Of a stretch of DNA of 64,000 bases, positions 9,538 through 19,070 are shown in pieces. The notes beneath the pieces were generated by a model, which saw only the letters and a list, made by a program, of their open reading frames with translations, was not told where the DNA came from and ran no database searches. The stretch lies in the NCBI GenBank assembly GCA_949840935.1, contig CATKXX010000010.1, forward strand, positions 1-64,000, written 5' to 3'. This DNA is from an uncultured Acetatifactor sp. GTDB lineage: Bacteria > Bacillota > Clostridia > Lachnospirales > Lachnospiraceae. The position numbers and the translations under genes are program-made. Positions within the stretch are counted from its first letter, which is position 1. Each line of letters opens with the position of its first letter.

Positions 9538-10509
9538 TTATTCTCCTCCCGTCCCCGCTCCGTTTTCCCAGTACTCCCTGTTTGTTGTGATCCTCAGTAT
9601 CCAGCTGCGGGGCAGCCTTTTATAATGCTTCCCCAGCAGATATCCCGTATACCGGAAACAGCACTGTATGCAGAAGCCGGGAAACAGGTACAGCTTTTTC
9701 TTTTTTCTTAAATAAGTATATGTCTTTACCACCAGCCTTTTTCCCTCCGATTCCGAGGGAATTTCAGCAAAAATTTCCGGGTGGTCTGCCTGAGACACAC
9801 CCAGATCGAAATTTCTGCGCAGCTGCTGCATATTCGTATAGTTGTGGGAATGAAACACTCTGGCATCCGCCTCATAGGCAATGCTGTAACCTGCTTTGAC
9901 GGCGCCTGCCGCATAAATCATATCTTCATTAAATATGGTATGCCGGATAAAACCTCCCAGCGCATCATATATATCCCGCCGATACGCGGCGCATACATTG
10001 GAGCAGAAAAAAGTCTTGACCCCCAGCCTTCCGATGTCCTCCGCCGATTTCACAGTGGAGACCGGCGGATAGTTGAATTCTCTGGATGCCCTCTCCGCCT
10101 CACTGCATCCCTCCGCAGGCAGCTGTCTGGCATAGGCTGCTGCCACCTGCCCCGACAGGCGGACAGTAAGCCTCTCCACCAGATATTTGTCCGCAGGCAG
10201 GGCATCCTGGGTCATGGTAATGAAGATATCCGCATCCGAGAGCGTCACCCCAAGGTGCCTGGTAGCGCCGTGATCAAACTCCTCCTTTGAAATATGCCGG
10301 ATCTTCACGTCAGGATATCTGTCCGACAGCTGTCCGCCGCCTGTCAGCTGATCAAAATACTTTTTCTCCGTGTTCATGAGGATAATGCTCTGCACGGGAA
10401 CCGTCTGGCTTTCCAACCTGTCCAGCAGCGTATACAGCTCCCTCCCCGGCCTGTAGACCGGGATGATCACATCAATCTTCATGCCCGTTTCCGTCTTCTG
10501 CATCATCAT
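9538..10509 (-). CDS. family 2 glycosyltransferase (rhamnosyltransferase-like)
   Basis: IDVIIPVYRPGRELYTLLDRLESQT; TQDALPAD; GT-A fold. Confidence 0.85.
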   Translation of the reverse strand: MMMQKTETGMKIDVIIPVYRPGRELYTLLDRLESQTVPVQSIILMNTEKKYFDQLTGGGQLSDRYPDVKIRHISKEEFDHGATRHLGVTLSDADIFITMTQDALPADKYLVERLTVRLSGQVAAAYARQLPAEGCSEAERASREFNYPPVSTVKSAEDIGRLGVKTFFCSNVCAAYRRDIYDALGGFIRHTIFNEDMIYAAGAVKAGYSIAYEADARVFHSHNYTNMQQLRRNFDLGVSQADHPEIFAEIPSESEGKRLVVKTYTYLRKKKKLYLFPGFCIQCCFRYTGYLLGKHYKRLPRSWILRITTNREYWENGAGTGGE

Positions 10510-10515
10510 CCGAAA

Positions 10516-11616
10516 TTACTTGTTAATATACGCAGCGGTGTCGGAAGCGATCTTTCTGCTGTACTCGCGGACACTGTCCGTAACGGTATAATCCTCATCG
10601 TTAAACAGGAACTGATGCAGCCATACCACATTGGACTCCAGATCCATGGGGATGACACTGCTTCCCTTGGCTCCGATATTGGCAACCGTCCTCATGCTCT
10701 CCTGAGGGAACCCGCCCTCGTCCACAATCTCATATGTGGTGATGGAGCCCAGGAATTCCATGATCGTCTCTGTATCTACATTTGTGTAAATATCGTCAAT
10801 CGCATTATTAAACACCTTGGTCAAGGTAGCCAGATCGGCCTCCTTCGCCTGATCCTCGATTGCCTGGATCACTTCCCTCTGGCGGGCGGTACGCTTGAAA
10901 TCGTCTCCAAGAGTATAACGGATACGGCAATATGCGGTAGCCTGTAAACCGTTCAGCAGCTGATAGCCCGTTTCTGTCACAGGTACGTAATCGCATTTCA
11001 AAGTCTCCGCAATGCCAATCTGATAATTATTGATATGCTTCAGCTCTTCCTCATCCACATCAATCCACACGCCGCCAAGACCGTCTATCACCTCGCTCAG
11101 CCCCTTGTAGCCCACTGTCACAAAATGCTCAATATCCATATCCAGATTCATATTCAGCATCTTTACCGCCTGCTCCGCACCGCCAAAGGAATATGCAGCA
11201 TTACACTTACGGTATTCGTCCGTGCCGATATTCAGGTAGGAATCCCGGTACACGCTGACCAGCTTAATCTCCCCGGTATCCCGGTTAATGCTGGCGATCA
11301 TGATACTGTCGCTCCGGCTGTTCTTATACAGCTGGCTGTCCGTCTCCGCATCCACGCCAAACAGCGCTATATTCAGATAGCCGTGCATGGTGCCGCCTTC
11401 CTCCTGTGCCTGGCGCACCTCCTCGTGAATCTCCAGCTCCTTCGGATCCAGGACTGTCACCTTGGGCCCCTCGCTGGTCTTGTTCATGACCAGATACAAT
11501 ATCGCGATCATGATCAGGATGATAAAGATTTCCACGGCAAAAATGATGATCTTCCGCCTTTTTTTCGTCTCCTGCTGCTTTGCAGTCATTTTTCTGTTGT
11601 TTGCCTGTGTTTCCAT
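10516..11616 (-). CDS. LytR-CpsA-Psr (LCP) family glycopolymer ligase
   Basis: TM anchor; NIALFGVD, SRSDSIMIASINRDTGEIKLVSVYRDSYL, YCRIRYTLGDDFKRTARQREVI. Confidence 0.93.
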   Translation of the reverse strand: METQANNRKMTAKQQETKKRRKIIIFAVEIFIILIMIAILYLVMNKTSEGPKVTVLDPKELEIHEEVRQAQEEGGTMHGYLNIALFGVDAETDSQLYKNSRSDSIMIASINRDTGEIKLVSVYRDSYLNIGTDEYRKCNAAYSFGGAEQAVKMLNMNLDMDIEHFVTVGYKGLSEVIDGLGGVWIDVDEEELKHINNYQIGIAETLKCDYVPVTETGYQLLNGLQATAYCRIRYTLGDDFKRTARQREVIQAIEDQAKEADLATLTKVFNNAIDDIYTNVDTETIMEFLGSITTYEIVDEGGFPQESMRTVANIGAKGSSVIPMDLESNVVWLHQFLFNDEDYTVTDSVREYSRKIASDTAAYINK

Positions 11617-11634
11617 AATACTTTCTCCTTATTA

Positions 11635-13050
11635 TTAATATGCATTTTTATTAACAAACCCTGTAAAAAAAGTCATAAAAATAATTTTAATGTCAAAACC
11701 CAGGGTCCAGTTTTCAATGTAAAAGATATCGTACTCAATCCGCTTTTTGATGGAGGTATCTCCCCTGAGCCCGTTTACCTGGGCCCATCCCGTGAGCCCC
11801 GGCCTCACCTGGTGCTTTACCATGTACCTGGGGATTTCTTCCCTGAATTTCTCCACAAACAGCGGCCTCTCCGGCCTGGGGCCCACCAGGCTCATATCTC
11901 CCTTCAGGATATTGAACAGCTGGGGCAGTTCGTCCAGGCTTGTACGGCGCAGAAGCTTCCCCACCCTGGTCACACGGGGATCATCCTTTACGGTCCACGC
12001 TTTCTTTTCCTCCGTGGGAGCCTGCTGCTGCATACTGCGGAACTTATACATATGGAACGATTTATTGTGAAGGCCGATCCGCTCCTGCTGGAAAATAACA
12101 GGCCCGGGGCCGGAGCATTTCACCGCAATGGCAGCTGCCAGCATGATAGGGGAGGTGATGATAATACCCGCCAGCGACCCGACGATGTCAATCATCCGCT
12201 TCAGTATGATATTTCCCATGTTTGTCAGCGGCACATACCGGATATTGATGACCGGAAGCCCCATCAGATCCTCCGTATAGGGCCTGCTGGGGATCATGCT
12301 GTTATAATCCGGTATAAACTTCGTGTGCACCCCGGACTTTTCACAGATATGCACGATCTCCTCCAGATTGTCATAATCCTTCAGGGGAAGGGTGACTGCA
12401 ATCTCGTCCAGCTTATTCTCCGGCAGGATGATCTCAAGATTCCCCAGGGTCCCCAAAACCTTGACGCCCTTGTAAAGCGTTCCCGCGGGCACATGGTCAT
12501 CCAGGATGCCGCAGGCCACATACCCCCACTGGGGATTATCCGTCAGGCGGTCAATGTATTCCTCCGCAGCCCGGGAATATCCCACCAGAAGCATGTGCTT
12601 CAGATTGTATCCCTTCCTGCGGATGGTGCGCAGGCTCTTTCGGAGCGCCAGTCTCAGCCAGGATGTGATCCCTACATTGAAAATGTAAAAGAGGGCCATT
12701 ACGGAACGGGAGAAGTTGATCTCCTTGATGATCATATACAATATCACTATGAGCACCACGATCCCTATGGTATTGGCCTTCACAATGCCATAAACCTCGA
12801 ACCGACGGCGTACCGTCCTCTTTGGCGCATACACACTGCAGGCAAAATAAATGAGCAGATAGATCGGCACAATAAAGAGCAGCAGTGCGATATACTCGCT
12901 GAGGGGAAGGACTCCCTCTCCCGGGCCGTCATTGAGAACATAAAACTTGACCACATAAGCCAATATCAAGGAAAACGCCGTGATGACAGCGTCTATTAAT
13001 ACCAATAATCGATTGAATATTTTTTGGTTGTCTTTAATCATACGCTTCAC
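11635..13050 (-). CDS. polyprenyl glycosylphosphotransferase (initiating sugar-phosphate transferase)
   Basis: Multiple N-terminal TMs, nucleotide-binding-like middle, C-terminal KRMIDIVGS...MYKFRSM...DELPQLFNILKGDMSLVGPRPERP. Confidence 0.95.
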   Translation of the reverse strand: MKRMIKDNQKIFNRLLVLIDAVITAFSLILAYVVKFYVLNDGPGEGVLPLSEYIALLLFIVPIYLLIYFACSVYAPKRTVRRRFEVYGIVKANTIGIVVLIVILYMIIKEINFSRSVMALFYIFNVGITSWLRLALRKSLRTIRRKGYNLKHMLLVGYSRAAEEYIDRLTDNPQWGYVACGILDDHVPAGTLYKGVKVLGTLGNLEIILPENKLDEIAVTLPLKDYDNLEEIVHICEKSGVHTKFIPDYNSMIPSRPYTEDLMGLPVINIRYVPLTNMGNIILKRMIDIVGSLAGIIITSPIMLAAAIAVKCSGPGPVIFQQERIGLHNKSFHMYKFRSMQQQAPTEEKKAWTVKDDPRVTRVGKLLRRTSLDELPQLFNILKGDMSLVGPRPERPLFVEKFREEIPRYMVKHQVRPGLTGWAQVNGLRGDTSIKKRIEYDIFYIENWTLGFDIKIIFMTFFTGFVNKNAY

Positions 13051-13072
13051 CCAAGGTTCATGTTACAACATT

Positions 13073-13126
13073 ATTATAAAAAGAACAACTTAGGAATTTA
13101 TGAAGCAATTTCTTAATATTTCTTAA
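13073..13126 (-). promoter_or_regulatory. candidate promoter: -10 box and upstream TTAAG direct repeats 10 bp apart
   Basis: TATAAT on the minus strand (13073-13078); CTTAA on + at 13112 and 13122. Confidence 0.4.
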
Positions 13127-14090
13127 GAAATCGAAGCGTATTGGCATAAAGCTCCCACTGGATGGCAAAATAATTGCCCAGATGTGCCCATTGAAAGCGG
13201 ATTCTGCGGTTTCTTCCCTCCCTGGAAAACAATTTGTGAAAGCCCTCCAGAAGCCCCTTCAGATAGATTCCGCCCATACCTTTTTTACAGAAAAAGAGAA
13301 ACTTTACCAGAAACCCAATGCATAAAAAAGGGAGATTCCATACCCATTGCAAAAGGGGCATATTCTTCCCCACAACATAGATATTATTGGCAGAAGCCAG
13401 CCTTGTCTTAAACGCGTTATACCTTGAGCCGGAGGATGCGCTGCCATAATGAATGACCTCAGCCCGGGGCTCATAATAATTCCGATAGCCGTATATTCTT
13501 GCCCGGTACCCGATGTCCAGATCCTCCAGATACGCAAAATGCATTTCGTCAAAGAGGCCCGTCCTCTCCAGGATACTCCTCCTGTAGATTGCCGCGCCGC
13601 CACATGCGGAAAAGACCTCCACCGCCCGGTCAAAGCCCTTCGCAGGCCGTCCCTTTCCCCTGGCAAAGGCCCATCCAAGGACACAGTAACGATCCCCCGC
13701 GCCATCCAGAAGCTCCGGCCTGTCCCACATAAGCATTCTGGCGCTGACAGAAAAAGCCTCCGGCCGGCCCTCCATGGCACGGTATAATTCATACACAAAA
13801 TCTTCCTTCACTCTTGTATCATTGTTCAGCAGGATGACATAGGGCGCCTCCGACGCCTCGATCCCCACGTTTACCGCATGGCAGAAGCCCGTATTCTCAG
13901 GCAGGGCGATGCTCCTGACCTGCGGGAATTCCTGCCCGATCAGCGCAAGGCTGCCGTCGGTGGAACCGTTATCCACCACAAGGATCTCATATTCCGGCGT
14001 AATGTCAACCTGCTCTGAAAGGGACTGCAGGCATTCCCGCAGAAAATCCTTCCCATTATAATTTGGTATAACTACTGTTATTTTGCACAC
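13113..14090 (-). CDS. family 2 glycosyltransferase
   Basis: KITVVIPNYNGKDFLRECLQSL, DNGSTDGS; GTG start at 14090 preceded by GGGAGG fits better than the ORF-track ATG at 14141, which overlaps the upstream gene. Confidence 0.88.
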   Translation of the reverse strand: MCKITVVIPNYNGKDFLRECLQSLSEQVDITPEYEILVVDNGSTDGSLALIGQEFPQVRSIALPENTGFCHAVNVGIEASEAPYVILLNNDTRVKEDFVYELYRAMEGRPEAFSVSARMLMWDRPELLDGAGDRYCVLGWAFARGKGRPAKGFDRAVEVFSACGGAAIYRRSILERTGLFDEMHFAYLEDLDIGYRARIYGYRNYYEPRAEVIHYGSASSGSRYNAFKTRLASANNIYVVGKNMPLLQWVWNLPFLCIGFLVKFLFFCKKGMGGIYLKGLLEGFHKLFSREGRNRRIRFQWAHLGNYFAIQWELYANTLRFLKKY

Positions 14091-14091
14091 A

Positions 14092-15651
14092 TCAGACCTC
14101 CCTGCCGGGACATTTACGCGCTGGCCGGCCCTTCTTCCCAAGATACTGTTTTCTCTCCGGCAGATACAGCAGCCTATATCCCTGCTCCCGGAACACCTGT
14201 CCTAATTTCACACTCAGAATCCTGTAATCCGTCCCGGCCGGAAGCGACTCCGGGTTGAAAAGATCCGTCCCGGACAGCGTAACATAGGAAACACCTGCTA
14301 TTTTCTCAAAAAGCTCCCGCAATTCTTCCCTTACCGCGATGTTCCTGATATCCAGTGCCTCCGCATCCTGCTGCAGCGCCGCCCTGTGCAGATAACCGCT
14401 GTAGGAGGCGGGAAGCCCTTCATAATACACCCCGCCGTCCCGGGACATCCGCCCTCCCGCAATCCTTCCGCCCTGTATCACCGGGCCTCCCACCGCCGCC
14501 AGGTCAGGACGCAGCCTGAGGATATCCCCCTCATACTCCAGACGGTAAAAGCCCAGATGCTCCGTGTCAACCGCTTCCGCCCTCCAGCCCATCCTGTGGG
14601 CAAATGCCTGCACCGCCCTTTTCCCCGCCTCGTACGCATAGAGCTTGCTCTGAGGGTTTTCCGCGGTGGAGCCCGTATGGCACCGCCAGTGATACAGCAC
14701 CAGAGGAATATGGACAATTTCTTTCTCCTGCCCGCCTGCCAGAATCTCATACGTCCCTCTCAGCACCAAGTCATAGTCCTGCGCCCCGTCATATTCCCTG
14801 CGAAGCAGAAGCCTCTGGATAAGGCTGCGTTCCATGACCATAAAATGACAGACGTAATTATTTGAGAGCAATAAATCCAGGTTAAAATCCTCCTTCAGAT
14901 TCGGATCATAAAATTCGGTACCGTCCCCATCACATTTATCCTCATCCGAATAAAGAAGCCGCGGCTCAGTCCCCTTCCGCCGCTCCTCTTCTATCCTGGC
15001 TGCCATTTCATAAAGCGCATTCTCCGCCAGCAGGTCATCATGATCCAGCAGCCCCACATAATCGCCCTCCGCCAGGGCAATCCCCTGATTTGTGTTATCC
15101 GCAATCCCCCCGTTGGAGGGAAGCCGGAAGTAACGGATACGGGAATCCCCATAAGCCTCCGCTGCCGCCCTGATCCGGTTTCCTTCCGCCGCGCCTCCGA
15201 TAACGGAGTCCACCCCTTCCCCGGGCCCTGGCGCCGCCCCTGCTGTCACACCTCTGTCATCCGGCGTCGTCCCCGCATCCTCCGTGGCATCCGCCAGAAT
15301 CAGCTCCCAGTGGGGATATGTTTGATTTATTACGGATGTTATCATTTCCCTCAGATACCTCTCGGGGGTGCGGTATGTGGGCACGACGATGCTGAATCGG
15401 ACTGTGGAAAAGCCTTCCGCCGCATGTCTGCGCTGCCTCTCCTTCTCCTCCTCCGATACAGGCTCCCACCGATACAAAACCCTGCTTCCGGGATCCAGCC
15501 TTTCCCGCAGGGCACCCACCGTACTGCGCAGGCCGTTGCGCTTCAGATAGTATACCGTTTTCTTTATATTTGCACTGTTAACAATACTCATAAAATACTG
15601 ACTCCGCTCCAGAGCGTGTTTGAAAAATGCTTTCCTTGGGATGTGCGTCAC
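14092..15651 (-). CDS. family 2 glycosyltransferase (rhamnan-synthesis type)
   Basis: FSIVVPTYRTPERYLREMITSVINQTYPHWELILADA; LLDHDDLL; LVLYHWRCHTGSTA. Confidence 0.88.
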   Translation of the reverse strand: MTHIPRKAFFKHALERSQYFMSIVNSANIKKTVYYLKRNGLRSTVGALRERLDPGSRVLYRWEPVSEEEKERQRRHAAEGFSTVRFSIVVPTYRTPERYLREMITSVINQTYPHWELILADATEDAGTTPDDRGVTAGAAPGPGEGVDSVIGGAAEGNRIRAAAEAYGDSRIRYFRLPSNGGIADNTNQGIALAEGDYVGLLDHDDLLAENALYEMAARIEEERRKGTEPRLLYSDEDKCDGDGTEFYDPNLKEDFNLDLLLSNNYVCHFMVMERSLIQRLLLRREYDGAQDYDLVLRGTYEILAGGQEKEIVHIPLVLYHWRCHTGSTAENPQSKLYAYEAGKRAVQAFAHRMGWRAEAVDTEHLGFYRLEYEGDILRLRPDLAAVGGPVIQGGRIAGGRMSRDGGVYYEGLPASYSGYLHRAALQQDAEALDIRNIAVREELRELFEKIAGVSYVTLSGTDLFNPESLPAGTDYRILSVKLGQVFREQGYRLLYLPERKQYLGKKGRPARKCPGREV

Positions 15652-15772
15652 ACTTTGTGGGATGCAAGCCCCGATTTGGGAGGCGTAGTGGGGCTACGTT
15701 GACCAAATTGGGGCGCCGCAGGCCGCGAAGTGGGGCGTGCAGACCGAGGGAATGATTTTTCAAACACGCTCT
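15611..15772. repeat. 162-bp long-hairpin, MITE-like repetitive element
   Basis: Perfect 18-bp terminal inverted repeat AGAGCGTGTTTGAAAAAT...ATTTTTCAAACACGCTCT; internal imperfect palindrome CCCCGATTTGG/CCAAATTGGGG and CGTAG/CTACG apical stem. Confidence 0.75.
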
Positions 15773-15817
15773 AATAAAAATCCCCTGCCGATCCCATCAG
15801 GAATCAGGCAGGGAATC
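15773..15817 (-). terminator. candidate terminator of the phosphoglucomutase gene
   Basis: Minus strand CCCTGCC...GGCAGGG followed by GATTTTTATT. Confidence 0.7.
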
Positions 15818-15849
15818 CTTATCTTTCTTTCAATGGGGGCAAGACCACT

Positions 15850-17571
15850 TTACAGCAGGGTCTTCAGATCCTCTGTCAGCTTCTCCACCCTGGCCTGGGC
15901 ATCCTCAATGCTGCTGCCCTTTACGCCCATATAGAATTTGATCTTAGGCTCCGTGCCGGAGGGACGTGCGCAGCACCATGCGTCGTCAGGAAGCTCAAAG
16001 TAGAGCACATTGGAATTGGGAAGACCTGTTGTGGTCTCCTCCCCTGTCTCCATGTCGATCACCTTATCCGTCTTATAATCCCTGAATTTCAACACCTTCA
16101 GATCACCGAATGCCTTGGGCGGATTCTGGCGAAGCTTATCCATGATCTCCGCAATCTGTCTTGCGCCGTCGATACCCTTCATGGTAATGGTGTACTGGGT
16201 CTCCTTGAAATAGCCGTACTTCTCATAAGTATCCAGCATCATATCCCACAGGGTCTTGCCATGCTTCTTACAATACGCAGCCACCTCACAGAGGCACATC
16301 ACCGCCACAATGGCATCCTTGTCCCTTGCATGGGTTCCCGCCAGGCAGCCATAGCTCTCCTCCAGACCAAACACATAATGGTTGCTGCCGGTCTGCTCGA
16401 ACAGTTTGATCTGCTCGCCGATAAACTTAAATCCTGTCAGCACCTCGATCAGCTTTACATTGTAGGCAGCGGTGATGGGCCTGGTCATATTGGTGGTCAC
16501 AATGGTGGTCACCAGGGCAGGATTCTCAGGCATTGTCCCGGTGGCTGTTTTCTCCCTGAGAATATATTCCGCGATCAACATACCGGACATGTTCCCGGTA
16601 AAGGAAACATATTCCCCTGTCTTCGCATCCTTTGCGTAAATCCCCAGGCGGTCCGCATCGGGGTCGGTAGCCAGGACGATATCGGCATCCTTTTCCTTTG
16701 CCAGGCGCAGCGCGTATGTAAACGCCTTGGGATCCTCGGGGTTGGGATAATCCAGGGTGGTAAAATTGGGATCCGGATTCTCCTGCTCGGGAACCACATA
16801 GACATTCTTGAATCCCAGCTCGGAAAGAATACGCCTCACAGGAAGGTTCCCCGTACCGCAGAGCGGGGTGTATACAATCTTGATGTCATCCGCCACCTCG
16901 GCGATCACATCGGGATGGATGATCTGTTTCTTCAGCTCCTCCATGTATTTGTCGTCAATCTCCTTACCGATGACCTGATAAAGCCCCTTCGCCTGGGCAT
17001 CCGCCTTGTCCATAGTCTTTACCGTATGGTAATCCTTTATACTCTGCACCTCGTCTATGATCTGCTTATCCTTGGGTGCAGTCACCTGTGCGCCGTCCTC
17101 CCAATATACCTTGTAACCGTTGTACTCAGGCGGATTGTGGCTGGCAGTCACCACGATACCTGCGGTGCAGCCCAGTGTGCGGAGCGCAAAGGACAGCTCG
17201 GGCGTGGGCCTTAAGGATTCAAACACATAGGCCTTAATGCCGTTTGCCGCAAGGCAGAGAGCCGCCTCATCCGCGAATTCGGGAGACATATTCCTGGAAT
17301 CATATGCAATGGCAACACCCTTCTCCTGTGTGCCCTGCTTTAAAATAAAGTTTGCAAGGCCCTGGGTCGCCTTGCGGACCGTATAAATGTTCATGCGGTT
17401 GGTTCCTGCGCCGATAATGCCGCGGAGGCCGCCGGTGCCGAATTCCAGCTCCTTGTAAAAGCGCTCCTCAATCTCTCCTTCGTTGTCGCGGATCGCCAGA
17501 AGCTCGTTCTTGGTATCCTGATCGAAGTAGTCGTCGTCCAGCCAGAATTTGAATTCATCCATAAAGCTCAT
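15850..17571 (-). CDS. phosphoglucomutase / phosphomannomutase
   Basis: GGLRGIIGAGTNRMN, TASHNPPEYNGYKVYWEDGAQ, DPDADRLG, RPSGTEPKIKFY. Confidence 0.95.
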   Translation of the reverse strand: MSFMDEFKFWLDDDYFDQDTKNELLAIRDNEGEIEERFYKELEFGTGGLRGIIGAGTNRMNIYTVRKATQGLANFILKQGTQEKGVAIAYDSRNMSPEFADEAALCLAANGIKAYVFESLRPTPELSFALRTLGCTAGIVVTASHNPPEYNGYKVYWEDGAQVTAPKDKQIIDEVQSIKDYHTVKTMDKADAQAKGLYQVIGKEIDDKYMEELKKQIIHPDVIAEVADDIKIVYTPLCGTGNLPVRRILSELGFKNVYVVPEQENPDPNFTTLDYPNPEDPKAFTYALRLAKEKDADIVLATDPDADRLGIYAKDAKTGEYVSFTGNMSGMLIAEYILREKTATGTMPENPALVTTIVTTNMTRPITAAYNVKLIEVLTGFKFIGEQIKLFEQTGSNHYVFGLEESYGCLAGTHARDKDAIVAVMCLCEVAAYCKKHGKTLWDMMLDTYEKYGYFKETQYTITMKGIDGARQIAEIMDKLRQNPPKAFGDLKVLKFRDYKTDKVIDMETGEETTTGLPNSNVLYFELPDDAWCCARPSGTEPKIKFYMGVKGSSIEDAQARVEKLTEDLKTLL

Positions 17572-17757
17572 TTTTTACATACCCCGTTTCTGCACAGTTT
17601 TTCTTCTCAGGGGATCTGCGCACACTGTGCTGACACAGACCCTGCAATATTTAGATAATTATACCATATTCCTGTAAATTGCGCCACTGTAATTTGTCTG
17701 TCTTATATGCATGAAAACGTATGCCATGTAAACGTATCGGACACAGAAGCCTGTCAC

Positions 17758-19017
17758 TCAGATAATGTAATTAAAGGGATTAATATAATAAGTCCCGCTA
17801 AAGAGGTGGATCATCAACAGCCCCCATCCCACCAGGACGACAATATCACGCCATGTACTCTTTTCCGTGTCGTAGGTCAGCATCACAAGCCTTGCCGCAG
17901 CCACCACCCAGACCAGAAGCATCCCGGATGTCATTTCCCAGGCAAAGCTGCAATATTCCAGCTTGCTCCCCGTCTCCACCAAGAAGGCATATTCCAGAGT
18001 ACCCACCAGATACCCGGTCAGCGCCAGCTGTCCTTCCACATTTTTCACAAAATATCTCGGGCCTGCAGCAAGCATCCAGAGAGGAAAGGCCATGGAAAGT
18101 ACCCAGGACTTGAAAATATTGGGCGAAAATATGCTCCATGCGGTAAAGATAGGGTAGACTGCCACACTGGAATCCGAATGATTACTGCCCCACATGTAAA
18201 ATGCAGCGTAAGAAAACAACAGATAGATCACGGCGGGGATGCTGGCGCAGCCAATCCTCCACAGAAAGCCCCATGTCTTTTTCCAGCTGCCGTCCTTTTT
18301 CCGCAGTGCCGCCACCAGGTCGGCACAGAGATAGACCACCCCTGCGGGAAGCAGCATGAACAGAAAGGTGGGCTTTGCAAATACCGAGACAAACAGTGCG
18401 GCGCCAAAAAACAGGTAAAGATATTTCCTGCTCTTCTCCCCCCGGCAGAACAAAGTCTCCTTTCCACGGTACACCAGAATCAGATCCACCGCGAAAAGAA
18501 ACGACAGGAGCCCAAAGGGCTTTACCGCTATATGGGTGGGGTTAAAAAAGGCGTTGATCCCATACTGCCCCTCATAATGGTAAGGGTTGAACCACCTTAC
18601 ATACATGGGCATGGCAAAGCTCAGCATGGCGCTGACGGCCGCAGCAGCCACTCCTGAACTGCTCTTTCCCCTCCTCTGGGCAATGCGGTCTATCAGAAAG
18701 AAGCTGACCAGAAAATTCAGCACGCTGAAAAGGCTGTTTGCCAAAGCCCCCGCTTCCTCCCAGGGCATTACCAGGATCCAGGCGCAGGCTTTCACAGTCA
18801 GATGCCAGAGCAGATAAGGGCGCTCAAGCCATATCTTCTTCAAAGTTTCAAAGGTGAGATGCTCCGCCTGCCAGATATGGTCGTGGATATCCACATAAGT
18901 ATCGCTCTTAATCTCATTCAGCGTATATTTATACATGATCACAAATAGGACGGCCCCCAGGACTGCCGCTGCCGCATATTTTACCCTGTTCTGATTCCTC
19001 TCCGCTCCTGTTTCCAT
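17758..19017 (-). CDS. polytopic membrane protein, unknown
   Basis: about 10 hydrophobic segments; located within the glycan locus. Confidence 0.7.
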   Translation of the reverse strand: METGAERNQNRVKYAAAAVLGAVLFVIMYKYTLNEIKSDTYVDIHDHIWQAEHLTFETLKKIWLERPYLLWHLTVKACAWILVMPWEEAGALANSLFSVLNFLVSFFLIDRIAQRRGKSSSGVAAAAVSAMLSFAMPMYVRWFNPYHYEGQYGINAFFNPTHIAVKPFGLLSFLFAVDLILVYRGKETLFCRGEKSRKYLYLFFGAALFVSVFAKPTFLFMLLPAGVVYLCADLVAALRKKDGSWKKTWGFLWRIGCASIPAVIYLLFSYAAFYMWGSNHSDSSVAVYPIFTAWSIFSPNIFKSWVLSMAFPLWMLAAGPRYFVKNVEGQLALTGYLVGTLEYAFLVETGSKLEYCSFAWEMTSGMLLVWVVAAARLVMLTYDTEKSTWRDIVVLVGWGLLMIHLFSGTYYINPFNYII

Positions 19018-19070
19018 ATGCCAAGACTCTTATCCTTTCCGTACTTTTTATCCCGTAGTATCTGTTCCGT

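Noticed and set aside
11035-12999. 654-aa plus-strand ORF
   Set aside because: Antisense to the LCP and glycosylphosphotransferase genes; codon-bias artefact
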